The notes: a model not told the origin generated them from the letters alone. A DNA stretch of 64,000 nucleotides from Arthrobacter pascens (GCF_030816475.1 NZ_JAUSXF010000001.1:2976001-3040000); one strand, 5' to 3'; positions 8,349 to 18,266 are shown, counted from the first letter of the stretch. Numbers and translations: made by a program.

Positions 8349-9074
8349 ATGAGCAACGAAGCCACTCCCGCCATGCAGCCTGCCGTCCGGACCCACCCCG
8401 TGCCCGGGAACATCGCTTCCTTCATTGACCACACTCTGCTGAAGCCGGAAGCCAGCGAGTCGGAGATCCTCAAGGTCTGCGCAGAAGCTGCCGAGTACCA
8501 CTTCAAGTCGGTGTGCGTGAACCCCATCTGGGTCAAGACGGTTCACACGGCGCTCAAGGGAACGGGCGTACTGGCGTGTTCCGTGGTCGGCTTCCCACTG
8601 GGTGCGACGCCCACCGACGTGAAGGCCTTCGAGGCCCGCGGCGCCGTGCTGGACGGCGCAGATGAGATCGACATGGTCATTAATATCGCTGCTGCCCGGG
8701 CCGGGGACAAAGGGGCCCTTGTGGAGGACATCTCGGCAGTGGCGGAAGCCGTCCACGCGGGCGGAGCCATCCTAAAGGTCATTATCGAAACGGCGCTCCT
8801 TGATGAGGCCGGGAAAGTCCTCGCCTGCGAGGCGGCGGTGGAAGCCGGCGCCGACTTCGTCAAAACCTCCACCGGATTCAACGGGGGCGGCGCGACTGTC
8901 GAGGACGTGGCGCTCATGCGCCGGACCGTAGGCTCCGGCCTCGGGGTCAAGGCCTCCGGCGGTGTCCGGTCCCTGGCGGACGCTCAAGCTATGATTGCTG
9001 CAGGTGCAACACGTATTGGTGCCAGCTCCGGGATTGCCATTGTCAAGGGTGAACAGGGTTCATCCGCCTACTGA
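8349..9074 (+). CDS. deoC: deoxyribose-phosphate aldolase
   Basis: Cleaves 2-deoxyribose 5-phosphate to glyceraldehyde 3-phosphate and acetaldehyde in deoxynucleoside catabolism. The 241-residue TIM barrel shows [11 protein letters not shown] at the N-terminus, VVGFPLG, the Schiff-base lysine in FVKTSTGF near residue 172, and [13 protein letters not shown]. The ATG at 8349 follows GGAGAGGAACATC, a good ribosome-binding site; the open frame upstream to 8280 is not supported. A small membrane protein gene follows after about 50 bp and may be co-transcribed. Confidence 0.96.
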   Translation: MSNEATPAMQPAVRTHPVPGNIASFIDHTLLKPEASESEILKVCAEAAEYHFKSVCVNPIWVKTVHTALKGTGVLACSVVGFPLGATPTDVKAFEARGAVLDGADEIDMVINIAAARAGDKGALVEDISAVAEAVHAGGAILKVIIETALLDEAGKVLACEAAVEAGADFVKTSTGFNGGGATVEDVALMRRTVGSGLGVKASGGVRSLADAQAMIAAGATRIGASSGIAIVKGEQGSSAY

Positions 9075-9125
9075 CAGCAGCCCGGGCCGCCACAGTTTGA
9101 GCCCCCCGGGGCCGAGGAGGAACGA

Positions 9126-9371
9126 ATGTCCAGCAAGACCACCACGACCGGCGCAACCCGCGTGCAGACCCCGGAGAACGAGAACAGTCTCGTGACGAGC
9201 ATCGTCCTGTTTGTCGTCATGATGGCACTGTTCCTTGGCGCCATCTACTCGCTCTCCTTCCTCACCTTGGGCAACCCGTGGCCAATGGCGGCCTGCCTGA
9301 TTCTCTTCGCCCTCGCCTTCTGGATCCCGCAGACCATTCTTGGCCGCTCCGATTCGGCCGGCGAGCACTAG
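9126..9371 (+). CDS. small two-helix membrane protein, hypothetical
   Basis: An 81-residue protein with a strong GAGGAGGAACGA ribosome-binding site. The first 25 residues are polar, then come two hydrophobic segments: about residues 24-46 (SIVLFVVMMALFLGAIYS) and about 52-72 (PMAACLILFALAFWIP). It ends in a short charged tail. I do not recognise a named family. It lies between deoC and a strong terminator, so it probably belongs to the deoC transcript. Confidence 0.78.
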   Translation: MSSKTTTTGATRVQTPENENSLVTSIVLFVVMMALFLGAIYSLSFLTLGNPWPMAACLILFALAFWIPQTILGRSDSAGEH

Positions 9372-9401
9372 GAACGAGCAGCAGGAACAAAAGCAAAAGC
9401 C

Positions 9402-9443
9402 AAAGGTCTGAGGCCCCGGTTAGTCCCGGGGCCTCAGACCTTT
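9402..9443. terminator. strong bidirectional terminator hairpin
   Basis: An 18-bp perfect stem (9402-9419 with 9426-9443) and a 6-nt loop. The stem begins with AAA and ends with TTT, so either transcript would see a short U-run. It separates the deoC/small membrane protein transcript from the convergent YdjM-like gene. Confidence 0.85.
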
Positions 9444-9497
9444 AAGTCCGATAACGCGACAAATCCGATAAATCGGTGTGCCGGTGCGGCTTCCGGT

Positions 9498-10319
9498 TCA
9501 GACCCGGCCGAGCAGGCTGCTGACCAAGGTGCTGCCGAGCGCAAGGGCGGACGGAAAAAGCGCCTTCGCCAGCGCCCACGCAGCCACAGCCATGCCCACC
9601 ATGGCGTAGGCACTGACAGGAATCAGCACCAGCCACTCGCGCCGGGAGCCGGCCCTTCCCAGCAGCGGCAGGGAGAACGCACCGTTGGCTTTCCACACGT
9701 CATTGAACACTGGCAGTTTCCGCAGGAACTTCGGCGGCTTGATCACCAGTGGCCACAGCAGGGGCACTCCGCCGGTAGTGATCATGTCCCCGACGATGTG
9801 AACCGCCACTCCGGTCAGCATGGAGACCGGAAGCCAGGTCCACTGATCCGGGGCGAACCAGGTGACCAGTCCGGCCATGGTCAGGGCGAAGATCCAGTTG
9901 CTGAGGAAACCAGACTTGGGAAACAGCTTCAGCGCCTTGGCCGCAATGTTGATCATGAACATGCACAGCAGGCCCGCACCCACGGAGAGCAGGCCCCAGT
10001 CCGTATGGAGCTGGAACTGTCCTGCCATCATGGCGAGCAGCACAAAAAAGGCCGCCCCCAGCACTGAGTGGGTTCCCTGCCGGTGCCCTCCGCTCGCGTT
10101 CTCGATGCCCACCGCTATGGCGTTGGACAGCGGGGGCAAAGAATGCGCAACCGTGCTGGCACGATGGTCCCAGTCGCACACCAGGGCCGTTCCGGCCGTG
10201 GCCATCCCGCCGATCAGGATGCCGGTGGCGTCCAATGGGTACCAGCCCAGGGCGTAGGGCCCCGTCGACGCAACGGCTACCCACGCCGCGGCTCCCGACG
10301 CGGCGTGGTGTCCTCCCAT
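9498..10319 (-). CDS. YdjM-like membrane-bound metal-dependent hydrolase family protein
   Basis: A polytopic membrane protein of about 273 residues resembling the YdjM/DUF457 family. Characteristic features are the N-terminal MGGHHAASGAAAW, the histidine/aspartate-rich loop DWDHRASTVAHSLPPLS, GGHRQGTHSVLGAA, and HIVGDMITTGGVPLLWP. These conserved His/Asp clusters give the family its predicted hydrolase label, but its substrate is unknown. The start is ATG 10319 (or GTG 10322), immediately after the mfd stop, so it is probably translated from the mfd transcript. Confidence 0.82.
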   Translation of the reverse strand: MGGHHAASGAAAWVAVASTGPYALGWYPLDATGILIGGMATAGTALVCDWDHRASTVAHSLPPLSNAIAVGIENASGGHRQGTHSVLGAAFFVLLAMMAGQFQLHTDWGLLSVGAGLLCMFMINIAAKALKLFPKSGFLSNWIFALTMAGLVTWFAPDQWTWLPVSMLTGVAVHIVGDMITTGGVPLLWPLVIKPPKFLRKLPVFNDVWKANGAFSLPLLGRAGSRREWLVLIPVSAYAMVGMAVAAWALAKALFPSALALGSTLVSSLLGRV

Positions 10320-10323
10320 CACC

Positions 10324-13300
10324 TCAATTCACCGAGGGGGCGACGGCAACTGGTGCGTCAGTGAAGATGTTGCGGATGACCCCGTGGGCCCACTCCAGGA
10401 TTTCGGCGTCCTGCAGGTCCCGGCCGCCTATTTTCGCGGTCTTGGGTTTGGGGATCAGCACTGCATCGAGGGCGGGCTTGGACTGGGCGCCGGGGTACAT
10501 GCGTGCCAGGCGCATGAGCTTGGATTCCGGGAGCTGCGCGGGAGAGAACTTGATGAAGTTTCCCTGCAGTGCGACGTCGGACAGGCCTGCCTCCCGGGCG
10601 TCGACCCGGAACCGTGCCACAGAGATCAGGTTCTGTGCCGGGAGGGGAGGCTCGCCGTAGCGGTCCACCAGCTCGGCCAGGACCTCGTCGATTCCTTCGT
10701 GGGTCAGGGCGGAGGCGAGCTTGCGGTAGGCCTCCAGGCGCAGACGCTCCCCCGGCACGTAATCGTGGGGCAGGTGGGCGTTCACGGGTAGCTCGATCTT
10801 CATTTCGGCGGCCTTTTCCTCGGCTTCGCCACGATAATCCGCCACGGCCTCACCCACCAGCCGGATGTACAGGTCGAAGCCGACGCCCTGGATGTGGCCC
10901 GACTGCTCGCCTCCCAGCAGGTTTCCCGCGCCGCGGATTTCGAGGTCCTTCATTGCCAGCTGCATGCCGGCACCGAGCTCGTTGTGGGTGGCCACGGCCT
11001 TGAGCCGCTCCAGTGCCACCTCGCCCAAGGGCTTTTCGGAGGGGTACAGGAAGTAGGCATAGGCGCGCTCCCGGCCGCGGCCCACCCGTCCGCGGAGCTG
11101 GTGGAGCTGGGACAGCCCGTATTTATCCGCGCCGTCCACGATCAAAGTGTTCGCATTGGAGATATCCAGCCCGGTTTCGATGATGGTGGTGCACACCAGC
11201 ACATCAAAGCGCTTCTCCCAGAAGTCCACGATGATCTGCTCCAGCCGGCTTTCGGACATCTGCCCGTGGGCCACTTCCACCCGTGCCTCAGGGACCAGCT
11301 CACGGATCTTGGCCGCGGTCCGCTCAATGGTGGAAACCCTGTTATGGACGAAGAAGACCTGTCCTTCACGCATCAGTTCACGGCGGATCGCCGCTGAGGT
11401 CTGCTTGTCCGTGTACGGCCCGACGTAGGTGAGCACAGGATGCCGTTCCTCCGGCGGCGTGGCCAGTGTGGAGGTCTCGCGGATGCCGGTCAGCGACATC
11501 TCCAGGGTCCGGGGAATCGGCGTTGCGCTCATGGCGAGGACGTCCACGTTGGTGCGCATCTTCTTAAGCGCCTCCTTGTGCTCCACCCCGAAGCGCTGCT
11601 CCTCGTCCACGATCACCAGGCCGAGGTCCTTGAACTCAAAGTCCTTGGACAGCAGCCGGTGCGTGCCGATCACCACATCAACGGAACCGTTCTTCACCCC
11701 TTCCACGGTCTCCTTGGTTTCCTTCGTGCCCTGGAACCGGGAGAGCGGCTTCACCCGGAGCGGGAACCCGGAGAAACGCTCCGTGAACGTCTCATAGTGC
11801 TGCTGAGCCAGCAGGGTGGTGGGCACGAGGACCGCCACCTGCTTTCCGTCCTGCACGGCCTTGAATGCGGCCCGCACGGCAATCTCGGTCTTTCCATAAC
11901 CGACGTCACCGGAGACCAGGCGGTCCATGGGGATTTCCCGCTCCATATCGGCCTTCACCTCGTTGATGGTGGTCAGCTGGTCCGGCGTTTCCACATACGG
12001 GAAGGCCTCCTCCAGTTCACGCTGCCACGGCGTGTCCGGCCCGAACGCGAATCCCCTGGATGCCATCCGGGCCGAGTACAGCCGGATCAGTTCACCGGCG
12101 ATCTCCTTGACGGCCTTGCGTGCCTTGGATTTGGTGCTGGCCCAGTCGGAGCCGCCCATTTTGCTCAGCCCCGGCGTATCACCGCCCACGTACCGGGTCA
12201 CCTGGTCCAGCTGGTCGGTAGGGACAAAAAGCCTGTCGCCCGGCGCTCCCCGCTTGGACGGCGCATACTCCAGGACCAGGTATTCGCGGACACCGTCTCC
12301 GCCACCGGCAACCTTGCGCTGGATCAGTTCGACGAACCGGCCGATGCCGTGCTGCTCATGCACCACGTGGTCGCCCGCAATGAGCTGCAGCGGGTCCACG
12401 GCGTTCCGCCGCTTGGACGGCATCCGTCGCATGTCCTTGGTGGACCCGGCGGAGGTCCTGCCGAGCAGGTCAGCTTCGGTCAGCAGCCCCAGTTTGAGGC
12501 TGTCCAGGACAAAACCGCGTCCGACGGCGGCGGTGGTGATCTCGATGATGCCCGCCTGCGGTTCATGCTCAAGGGTGTCCACCCGCGCGCAGGGAATGTC
12601 GGCGTCGTGGAACAGTTCCGCCAGCCGCTGCGCGGGCCCGGGGCCTTCGGTGGCTATCACGATGCGCCACTGGTCCCGCACGTGCGAGCCGATGAAGTCC
12701 ATCATTTCAGCCACGTCGCCCTGGTAGCCGCGGGGTTCGCGGGCATGGAGGTTCAGGACGTCAGCCTCCGGGAGTAACTCCTCGTCCTGGGCCAGCGAGG
12801 TAATGGACCACCAGGAAACTTCATGCGCAAGTGAGGAACTCCGCGTCTCAGTCAGCGAGCGGAAGCTGGCCGAGTGGAGGGCGGCGGAGGCCTGGGAACT
12901 CAAATCCAGGGGCGCAGTGCCTCCATCCGAGGCGGTAGACCAGGCCGCTTCCAGGAATTCCTCGTTGGTGGCGGCAAGGTCGTGTGCGCGGGTACGGACT
13001 TTTTCGGGTTCGATCACCACGGAAATCGACCCCGCCGGGAGCTGCTCCACGAACGGGACCATCGAGTCCACCAGCACCGGAGCCAGCGATTCCATCCCTT
13101 CCACGGCAATGCCGCCGGCGATCTTTTCCAGCATGTCCGCCGCGGCGGGCAGCTGTGCCTTCAGCGTGGCAGCGCGGGACATGACCGACGGCGTGATCAG
13201 GATTTCGCGGCACGGCGGCGCGTGCAGTTCGGTGGGATGGTGGACGCCCGGCGCGGACAGCGAGCGCTGGTCGGCCACGGCGAACCAGCGCATCTGGTCC

Positions 13301-13980
13301 ACCTCGTCGCCAAAGAAATCCACCCTGACAGGGTGGTCTTCAGTGGGCGGGAAGATGTCGAGGATACCGCCGCGGACGGCAAACTCGCCACGATGGGTGA
13401 CCATGTCCACACGGGCGTACGCTGCGTCGGCCAGGCTCCGGACCACGTCCGAGAAGGAGACCTCCTGGCCTACCTTCAACGTGACGGGAACCAGGTCCCC
13501 GAGGCCGGCTACAATCGGCTGGACCACAGCGCGTACGGGCGCAACCACCACCCGCAGCGGGCCCGACGTCGAACTTTCCGGATGAGCCAGCCGGCGCAGG
13601 ACGGACAGCCGCCGGCCCACCGTGTCCGAACGGGGCGAGAGCCGCTCGTGCGGGAGGGTTTCCCAGCTGGGGAATTCCGCCACCGAGTCGGCGGGCAGGT
13701 AGGCGCGGAGGGCTGCTGTCAGGTCTTCCGCTTCGCGTCCCGTGGCGGTGACGGCCAGGACCACTGCCGGTGTTCCGCCGTCGGGCTTCAGGCCCTCTGC
13801 CATTTCCGCCAGGAGCACGGCGCGGAGCCCCGCGGGCGCGCTGATCTGGTAGTCCTGCCCGCGGACGGCAAAACCCCTGGCTGCCTCGGCCTGGACGCGG
13901 GCGAACGTCACGTCGCCGGCAAGGACGCGGCGCAGGCCATCAAGGGACGGACCGTGCTGGGACTGGCCGTTGAGGCTCAT
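10324..13980 (-). CDS. mfd: transcription-repair coupling factor
   Basis: ATP-dependent translocase that removes RNA polymerase stalled at DNA damage and recruits UvrA. The 1218 residues show the UvrB-like N-terminal module, the CarD-type RNA-polymerase interaction domain near residue 530 (GDHVVHEQHGIGRF), the RecG-like motor with Walker A GDVGYGKTE near 685, the DEEQRFG box near 787 and the arginine-finger motif QLRGRVGRGRERAYAYF, then the C-terminal TRCF domain. The start is set at ATG 13980 because it follows CAGGAGCTACTGCC; upstream in-frame ATGs are less well placed. Downstream it abuts the YdjM-like gene. Confidence 0.97.
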   Translation of the reverse strand: MSLNGQSQHGPSLDGLRRVLAGDVTFARVQAEAARGFAVRGQDYQISAPAGLRAVLLAEMAEGLKPDGGTPAVVLAVTATGREAEDLTAALRAYLPADSVAEFPSWETLPHERLSPRSDTVGRRLSVLRRLAHPESSTSGPLRVVVAPVRAVVQPIVAGLGDLVPVTLKVGQEVSFSDVVRSLADAAYARVDMVTHRGEFAVRGGILDIFPPTEDHPVRVDFFGDEVDQMRWFAVADQRSLSAPGVHHPTELHAPPCREILITPSVMSRAATLKAQLPAAADMLEKIAGGIAVEGMESLAPVLVDSMVPFVEQLPAGSISVVIEPEKVRTRAHDLAATNEEFLEAAWSTASDGGTAPLDLSSQASAALHSASFRSLTETRSSSLAHEVSWWSITSLAQDEELLPEADVLNLHAREPRGYQGDVAEMMDFIGSHVRDQWRIVIATEGPGPAQRLAELFHDADIPCARVDTLEHEPQAGIIEITTAAVGRGFVLDSLKLGLLTEADLLGRTSAGSTKDMRRMPSKRRNAVDPLQLIAGDHVVHEQHGIGRFVELIQRKVAGGGDGVREYLVLEYAPSKRGAPGDRLFVPTDQLDQVTRYVGGDTPGLSKMGGSDWASTKSKARKAVKEIAGELIRLYSARMASRGFAFGPDTPWQRELEEAFPYVETPDQLTTINEVKADMEREIPMDRLVSGDVGYGKTEIAVRAAFKAVQDGKQVAVLVPTTLLAQQHYETFTERFSGFPLRVKPLSRFQGTKETKETVEGVKNGSVDVVIGTHRLLSKDFEFKDLGLVIVDEEQRFGVEHKEALKKMRTNVDVLAMSATPIPRTLEMSLTGIRETSTLATPPEERHPVLTYVGPYTDKQTSAAIRRELMREGQVFFVHNRVSTIERTAAKIRELVPEARVEVAHGQMSESRLEQIIVDFWEKRFDVLVCTTIIETGLDISNANTLIVDGADKYGLSQLHQLRGRVGRGRERAYAYFLYPSEKPLGEVALERLKAVATHNELGAGMQLAMKDLEIRGAGNLLGGEQSGHIQGVGFDLYIRLVGEAVADYRGEAEEKAAEMKIELPVNAHLPHDYVPGERLRLEAYRKLASALTHEGIDEVLAELVDRYGEPPLPAQNLISVARFRVDAREAGLSDVALQGNFIKFSPAQLPESKLMRLARMYPGAQSKPALDAVLIPKPKTAKIGGRDLQDAEILEWAHGVIRNIFTDAPVAVAPSVN

Positions 13981-14204
13981 GGCAGTAGCTCCTGTGGTGT
14001 TCATGGGGGTCGCAGGCAACACGAAAACCCGAAATCCGCAAAGAATTCCAGGTGTGTCCAGCCTACCCTTGCCGTCGTTGCGGAGGGGACGGTTGCGCCG
14101 CCGGCAGATGACGGGACTGCTAAAGCCGGTTCCAACAAGGCGCCGGCGTCCCCGTAGGATGTGGGGAGCAAAAAGCGTTCTGACCCCGAATCACTGGAGG
14201 ATCC

Positions 14205-14702
14205 ATGGCACTGAGTGCAACCACTACCCTTCCCCACGCCGTCGGCAGCGTGGCAGCTGTCTTCGCGAACGAGGATTTCCAGCGTCACACGAGTGAATAC
14301 GTTGGTGGAACGCTGGAGTCCTTCGCGGTGTCCGGAGACACTGCCGGAGCTTTCACCACCACCTCCGTCCGGACCCTTCCCACCACCCGCCTACCGGAGA
14401 TTGCACGCAAGTTTGTGGGCGAAAAGCTCACCGTTACGCAGGTAGAGAACTGGGATGCCCCTTCTGCCGACGGATCACGCCAGAGCAACATCACCCTCAA
14501 GATCTCGGGTGCCCCTCTCGACGTGACGGCTGTCCAGCGCCTGGTGGCGGAAAACGGAAGCACCCGGATTGAGCTGGAGGGCAACGTGACCTCGTCGGTG
14601 CCGTTCCTGGGCGGCAAGATCGCCGAGGCAGCGGAACCCATGGTGGCCAAGGCACTGAACATCCAGTCCCAGCAGGCCCAGGCCTGGCTCGAGAGCCACT
14701 AG
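14205..14702 (+). CDS. DUF2505 domain-containing protein
   Basis: A 165-residue cytoplasmic protein of the actinobacterial DUF2505 family, thought to share the START/SRPBCC ligand-binding fold, function unknown. It begins MALSATTTLPHAVGSVAAVF and contains FQRHTSEYVGG and the characteristic C-terminal region VTSSVPFLGGKIAEAAEPMV. CACTGGAGGATCC provides the ribosome-binding site. It is followed 3 bp later by the SCO4848-type membrane protein gene, so the two form an operon. Confidence 0.85.
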   Translation: MALSATTTLPHAVGSVAAVFANEDFQRHTSEYVGGTLESFAVSGDTAGAFTTTSVRTLPTTRLPEIARKFVGEKLTVTQVENWDAPSADGSRQSNITLKISGAPLDVTAVQRLVAENGSTRIELEGNVTSSVPFLGGKIAEAAEPMVAKALNIQSQQAQAWLESH

Positions 14703-14705
14703 GAC

Positions 14706-14927
14706 ATGCAGCTCCCGGTACACGCCGCCTTGATCCTGGTCATCGCCGGAGCCTGGTCCCTCGTGGTCTGGCCGCAGTTCCTGCGCCGCGTCATGAAGGA
14801 CCCCAGGGCCCGGGACTCGGCGGGAGCGGCTACGAGATTCCTCACGGTGCATGTCGTTCTGGTGGGCGTCTCCATGGTACTGGGAGCTGCCACGGCTGTC
14901 ATCGGCGTAATGGCCATGCTCGGCTAG
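14706..14927 (+). CDS. SCO4848-family small membrane protein
   Basis: A 73-residue protein with two hydrophobic helices (about 7-26 and 48-70) separated by a charged loop containing WPQFLRRVMKDPRA. This W-P-x-F-L-K/R layout is typical of the SCO4848 family of actinobacterial membrane proteins of unknown function. It lies 3 bp after the DUF2505 gene and was probably co-transcribed with it. Confidence 0.78.
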   Translation: MQLPVHAALILVIAGAWSLVVWPQFLRRVMKDPRARDSAGAATRFLTVHVVLVGVSMVLGAATAVIGVMAMLG

Positions 14928-14998
14928 ACTGAAAACAGGTGCGCCGGGAAGTCTGGTCGGCAATGTATTTGTCGACCCCCTAATGTCCAGGAGCCTTC

Positions 14999-16312
14999 AT
15001 GGCCAACCGCCCTGCCCGCCCCTTCCTCGCCGTCAAGGTCCTCAGCCGATCCAGTTACCCGGAGTACCTGCGGATCTCCCAGATCCTGCGGCTCGAGACG
15101 GTCGGCGGGGCCCTGCTCCTCGTGGCTACCGTGGCCGCGCTGATCTGGGCCAACTCACCGGCCGCGGAATCGTACTTCAGCCTCCGGGACGTGAAGCTGG
15201 GGTATGAGCCGTGGCACCTGAGCCTGTCGCTGGGCCACTGGGCCTCTGACGGACTGCTGGCCATCTTCTTCTTCATCGCCGGCCTGGAACTCAAACGCGA
15301 GTTTGTCGCGGGCGAGCTGCGCACATTTTCCAAGGCCGTGGTTCCGGTGGCTGCGGCGGTAGGCGGCGTAGCGGTTCCGGCCATCATCTATATCCTTTTC
15401 AACCTCGGCCAGGGGGCGGAGAGCCTGCGCGGGTGGGCGATCCCGACAGCCACGGACATCGCCTTTGCCTTGGCGGTACTGGCCGTCATCAACACCCACC
15501 TCCCGGCCGCACTCCGGACCTTCCTGCTGACGCTGGCCGTAGTGGATGACCTGCTCGCCATCGGCATAATCGCGTTCTTCTACTCGTCCGGGCTTCAGCC
15601 ACTCCTGCTGCTGGCGGCTCTGATACCGCTGGGCCTGTTCACTCTGCTGGTCCAGAAACGGATCAGCAGCTGGTACCTGCTGCTCCCCCTGGCGGCGGCT
15701 ACCTGGGCCTTGGTCCATGCCTCCGGAATCCACGCCACCGTTGCCGGCGTGCTGCTCGGCTTCGCTGTGCCGGTGCTGGTCTCGCGGAAACGCGGAGAAA
15801 CGGCGGCCGGCATGGCCGAATCCCTGGAACACAGGCTACGCCCGCTCTCGGCGGGATTCGCCGTTCCGGTTTTCGCCTTCTTTTCGGCCGGCGTGGCCAT
15901 CGGCGGACTCCAGGGCTTCCAGTCTGCGTTGGCAGACCCCGTGGCGCTTGGCATTGTGGCTGCCCTGGTGGCAGGGAAGACAATCGGCGTGTTCGGGACA
16001 ACCTTCGTCCTGACCAAAACAACCAAGGCAAAACTGGACGAGGACCTCGCCTGGGTGGACGTTGCCGGCCTTGCCCTGCTGGCCGGCGTGGGCTTCACCG
16101 TCTCGCTGCTCATCTCCGAGCTGAGCTTCAGTTCAAATTCGGCCCACAACGACCACGCGAAGGTGGCTATACTCTCTGGCTCACTGCTGGCGGCCCTGCT
16201 GGCTACCGTTGTGCTCCGCCTGCGCAACCGGCATTACCGCACCGTACGGGAAGCCGAACGGAGGGACGCTGACGGCGACGGCGTTCCGGACCTCTTCGAG
16301 CACAAGTCCTGA
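14999..16312 (+). CDS. nhaA: Na+/H+ antiporter NhaA with unusual C-terminal Ca-binding-like tail
   Basis: Cytoplasmic-membrane sodium/proton antiporter for pH and Na+ homeostasis. The 437 residues have about 12 membrane segments. Family markers are [19 protein letters not shown], the [13 protein letters not shown] segment, [16 protein letters not shown] with the paired aspartates needed for transport, and [15 protein letters not shown]. The ATG at 14999 follows CCAGGAGCC. The extreme C-terminus, [15 protein letters not shown], is unusual: it matches a DxDxDG calcium-binding loop of the thrombospondin type-3 kind and is not part of the core NhaA fold. Confidence 0.96.
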   Translation: MANRPARPFLAVKVLSRSSYPEYLRISQILRLETVGGALLLVATVAALIWANSPAAESYFSLRDVKLGYEPWHLSLSLGHWASDGLLAIFFFIAGLELKREFVAGELRTFSKAVVPVAAAVGGVAVPAIIYILFNLGQGAESLRGWAIPTATDIAFALAVLAVINTHLPAALRTFLLTLAVVDDLLAIGIIAFFYSSGLQPLLLLAALIPLGLFTLLVQKRISSWYLLLPLAAATWALVHASGIHATVAGVLLGFAVPVLVSRKRGETAAGMAESLEHRLRPLSAGFAVPVFAFFSAGVAIGGLQGFQSALADPVALGIVAALVAGKTIGVFGTTFVLTKTTKAKLDEDLAWVDVAGLALLAGVGFTVSLLISELSFSSNSAHNDHAKVAILSGSLLAALLATVVLRLRNRHYRTVREAERRDADGDGVPDLFEHKS

Positions 16313-16395
16313 CCCCGCTCGTCCCCGGGCACGTGATGACGCGCCTGCCATCATGCTGCACCGGTTCCACATAGTCCCAGGGCCGCCCAGGCCTT

Positions 16396-16435
16396 TTATG
16401 CCGTCTGGTTCCGACTTATGCTGTCTGGTTCAAGG
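16396..16435. repeat. 20-bp imperfect tandem repeat spanning the sufU stop codon
   Basis: TTATGCCGTCTGGTTCCGAC (16396-16415) is followed directly by a near copy at 16416-16435 that contains the sufU stop codon and last codons. The outer copy lies downstream of the gene. About 16 of the 20 positions match. Confidence 0.82.
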
Positions 16436-16865
16436 CGTCCTCGGCTGCAACCCAGGAGATCATGGCGCACTTAACCCGGGCAGCATAACGGGCCACTCCC
16501 TCAAAAGCCGCCGCATCGCCCAGGATTTCCGGATCCGCCTGGATCTTCCCGCGGGAGCGCAGGACCTCCCGGAAGCTCCGGATCACAGAGTGCAGTTCGG
16601 TGACTGACATCCCCTCGGCCATCTCGCTCAGGACAGAAGCCGAGGCCATGGAAATCGAGCAGCCCGCCCCGTCCCACGAGACCTGCGCCACCTTGTCCCC
16701 TTCCACCGCCACGCGGACAGTGACTTCGTCGCCGCACACGGGATTGAGTTGGTGCGACTGGCCCGTCGAGGCGCCTTCCGGGGCTGCTGTTTCGGACAGC
16801 CCGCTGCCGTGACGGGCTTTGGCATGGTCAAGGATGATCTGCTGATAAAGCTGGTCAAGGCTCAT
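16416..16865 (-). CDS. sufU: SufU-type sulfur-transfer/iron-sulfur assembly protein
   Basis: A 149-residue IscU-fold protein that takes the persulfide sulfur from SufS for [Fe-S] cluster assembly. It begins MSLDQLYQQIILDHAKARHG and shows the three conserved cysteines in NPVCGDE, GAGCSISMASASVLSEM and KCAM; the insert between the second and third Cys is typical of SufU rather than IscU. The ATG at 16865 is weakly served by GAAAG. The open frame continues upstream into sufS, but that stretch is in the wrong frame for SufS and is not coding. It follows sufS by 25 bp and is surely co-transcribed. Confidence 0.94.
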   Translation of the reverse strand: MSLDQLYQQIILDHAKARHGSGLSETAAPEGASTGQSHQLNPVCGDEVTVRVAVEGDKVAQVSWDGAGCSISMASASVLSEMAEGMSVTELHSVIRSFREVLRSRGKIQADPEILGDAAAFEGVARYAARVKCAMISWVAAEDALNQTA

Positions 16866-16890
16866 GTTCTTACTTTCGATGGTCCCGGTG

Positions 16891-18216
16891 CTATACGCGG
16901 AAGTAGCTTCGGACTCCAGCAACGGCGTCCAGGAACACATCAACGTCGTCGGTGGTGTTGTAGAGGTAGGCGCTCGCCCGTGTTGTCGCCGTGAGACCCA
17001 GGCGCCGGTGCAACGGCTGGGCGCAATGGTGCCCCACCCGGACGGCGATGCCCTGCGCATCCAGGAATTGGCCGACGTCGTGGGCGTGCACCCCGTCGAC
17101 GTCGAACGCCGCCAGCCCGATCCTGTCCAGCCCCGCCGCGGGCCCCAGGACACGGATCCCGGGAATGCCCTCCAGCCCGGCCACCATCCGTTGCCCGAGC
17201 TGCGATTCCCAGCGATGCACGCGGTCAAGGCCGGTCTCGGTGAGGTAGTTGGCAGCCGCGGCCAGGGCAACTGCCTGGGAGATGCGCTGGGTGCCGGCCT
17301 CAAAGCGCTGCGGCGCGGGCAGGTACTCGGCCCGCTCCATGGTCACCGTGGTGATCATGGAACCGCCGGTGAGGAACGGCGGGAGGATGTCCAGAAACTC
17401 CTGCTTCCCGTACAGCACGCCGATGCCGGTGGGGGCCAGCATTTTGTGGCCGGAGAAGACGGCGAAGTCCACGTCCAGTTCGTTGACGGCGAGCGGAAGA
17501 TGCGGAGCGGACTGGCAGGCGTCGAGCACGACGAGCGCGCCGGCGTTCCGGCCCAGTGCCACGAGTTCCTGCACCGGGTTGATGGTTCCCAGCACATTGG
17601 ATGCATGGGTAAAAGCCAGTACTTTTGTCCGCTTGCCCAGGATGTCAGCGGCGGCGTCCATCCGCAGGGCGCCGGCATCGTCAACGGGGATGTAGCGAAG
17701 TGTGGCGCCGGTCCGGAAAGCGAGCTCCTGCCAGGGAATCAGGTTGGCATGGTGCTCCATTTCAGTGACGACAATCTGGTCACCCGGGCCGACTGCCAGG
17801 TCCTTCAGCCGGGCATCGCCCCGCCCCTGCGCGGCCCATAGACCCGCGTTGGACAAGGAGTAGCTGATGAGGTTCAGGCCTTCTGTGGCGTTGGATGTCC
17901 ATACGGTCTCGGCATAGTCCGCCCCGATAAAGTCCGCCACCGTCTGCCGGGCATCTTCGAACGCCTCCGTGGCTTCCACGGCGAGGTAGTGTGCACCGCG
18001 GTGCACGGCCGCGTTCCGCTGCTCGTAGAACTCCTGCTCGGCCTCGATCACACTGAGCGGGTTCTGCGATGTGGCGCCGGAGTCGAGGTAGACCAGGGGG
18101 CGCCCGTTCACGAGCTGGTCCAGTACCGGAAAGTCATTCCGGATCCGCAGGACTTCAGCGTTATCCATGGCCGGCAATGCGCGTTTCAGGGTGGCAGGCG
18201 TTGATACTACAGCCAA
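16891..18216 (-). CDS. sufS: cysteine desulfurase SufS
   Basis: Pyridoxal-phosphate enzyme that removes sulfur from cysteine for Fe-S cluster assembly. Residues 1-28 are variable, then VYLDSGATSQNPLSVIEA begins the class-V aminotransferase fold. The PLP lysine is in FSGHKMLAPTGIGVLYG and the persulfide cysteine is in RVGHHCAQPLHRRLG. The start is placed at TTG 18216 because AAGGAGTTAGC precedes it perfectly; the next in-frame ATG (18168) has no ribosome-binding site. About 441 residues. It forms an operon with sufU. The SufBCD scaffold genes are not in this window. Confidence 0.94.
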   Translation of the reverse strand: MAVVSTPATLKRALPAMDNAEVLRIRNDFPVLDQLVNGRPLVYLDSGATSQNPLSVIEAEQEFYEQRNAAVHRGAHYLAVEATEAFEDARQTVADFIGADYAETVWTSNATEGLNLISYSLSNAGLWAAQGRGDARLKDLAVGPGDQIVVTEMEHHANLIPWQELAFRTGATLRYIPVDDAGALRMDAAADILGKRTKVLAFTHASNVLGTINPVQELVALGRNAGALVVLDACQSAPHLPLAVNELDVDFAVFSGHKMLAPTGIGVLYGKQEFLDILPPFLTGGSMITTVTMERAEYLPAPQRFEAGTQRISQAVALAAAANYLTETGLDRVHRWESQLGQRMVAGLEGIPGIRVLGPAAGLDRIGLAAFDVDGVHAHDVGQFLDAQGIAVRVGHHCAQPLHRRLGLTATTRASAYLYNTTDDVDVFLDAVAGVRSYFRV

Positions 18217-18266
18217 AGCTAACTCCTTGAGATGCCAATGGATTGACACTCAATTGTCCCACAGCA

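Noticed and set aside
11440..12777. 445-codon plus-strand open frame opposite mfd
   Set aside because: High-GC antisense shadow of a well-supported mfd coding region; no family resemblance.
16416..17303. SufU reading frame extended upstream to 295 codons
   Set aside because: The extra 146 codons lie over SufS in another frame; MSLDQLYQQ at 16865 is the family start.
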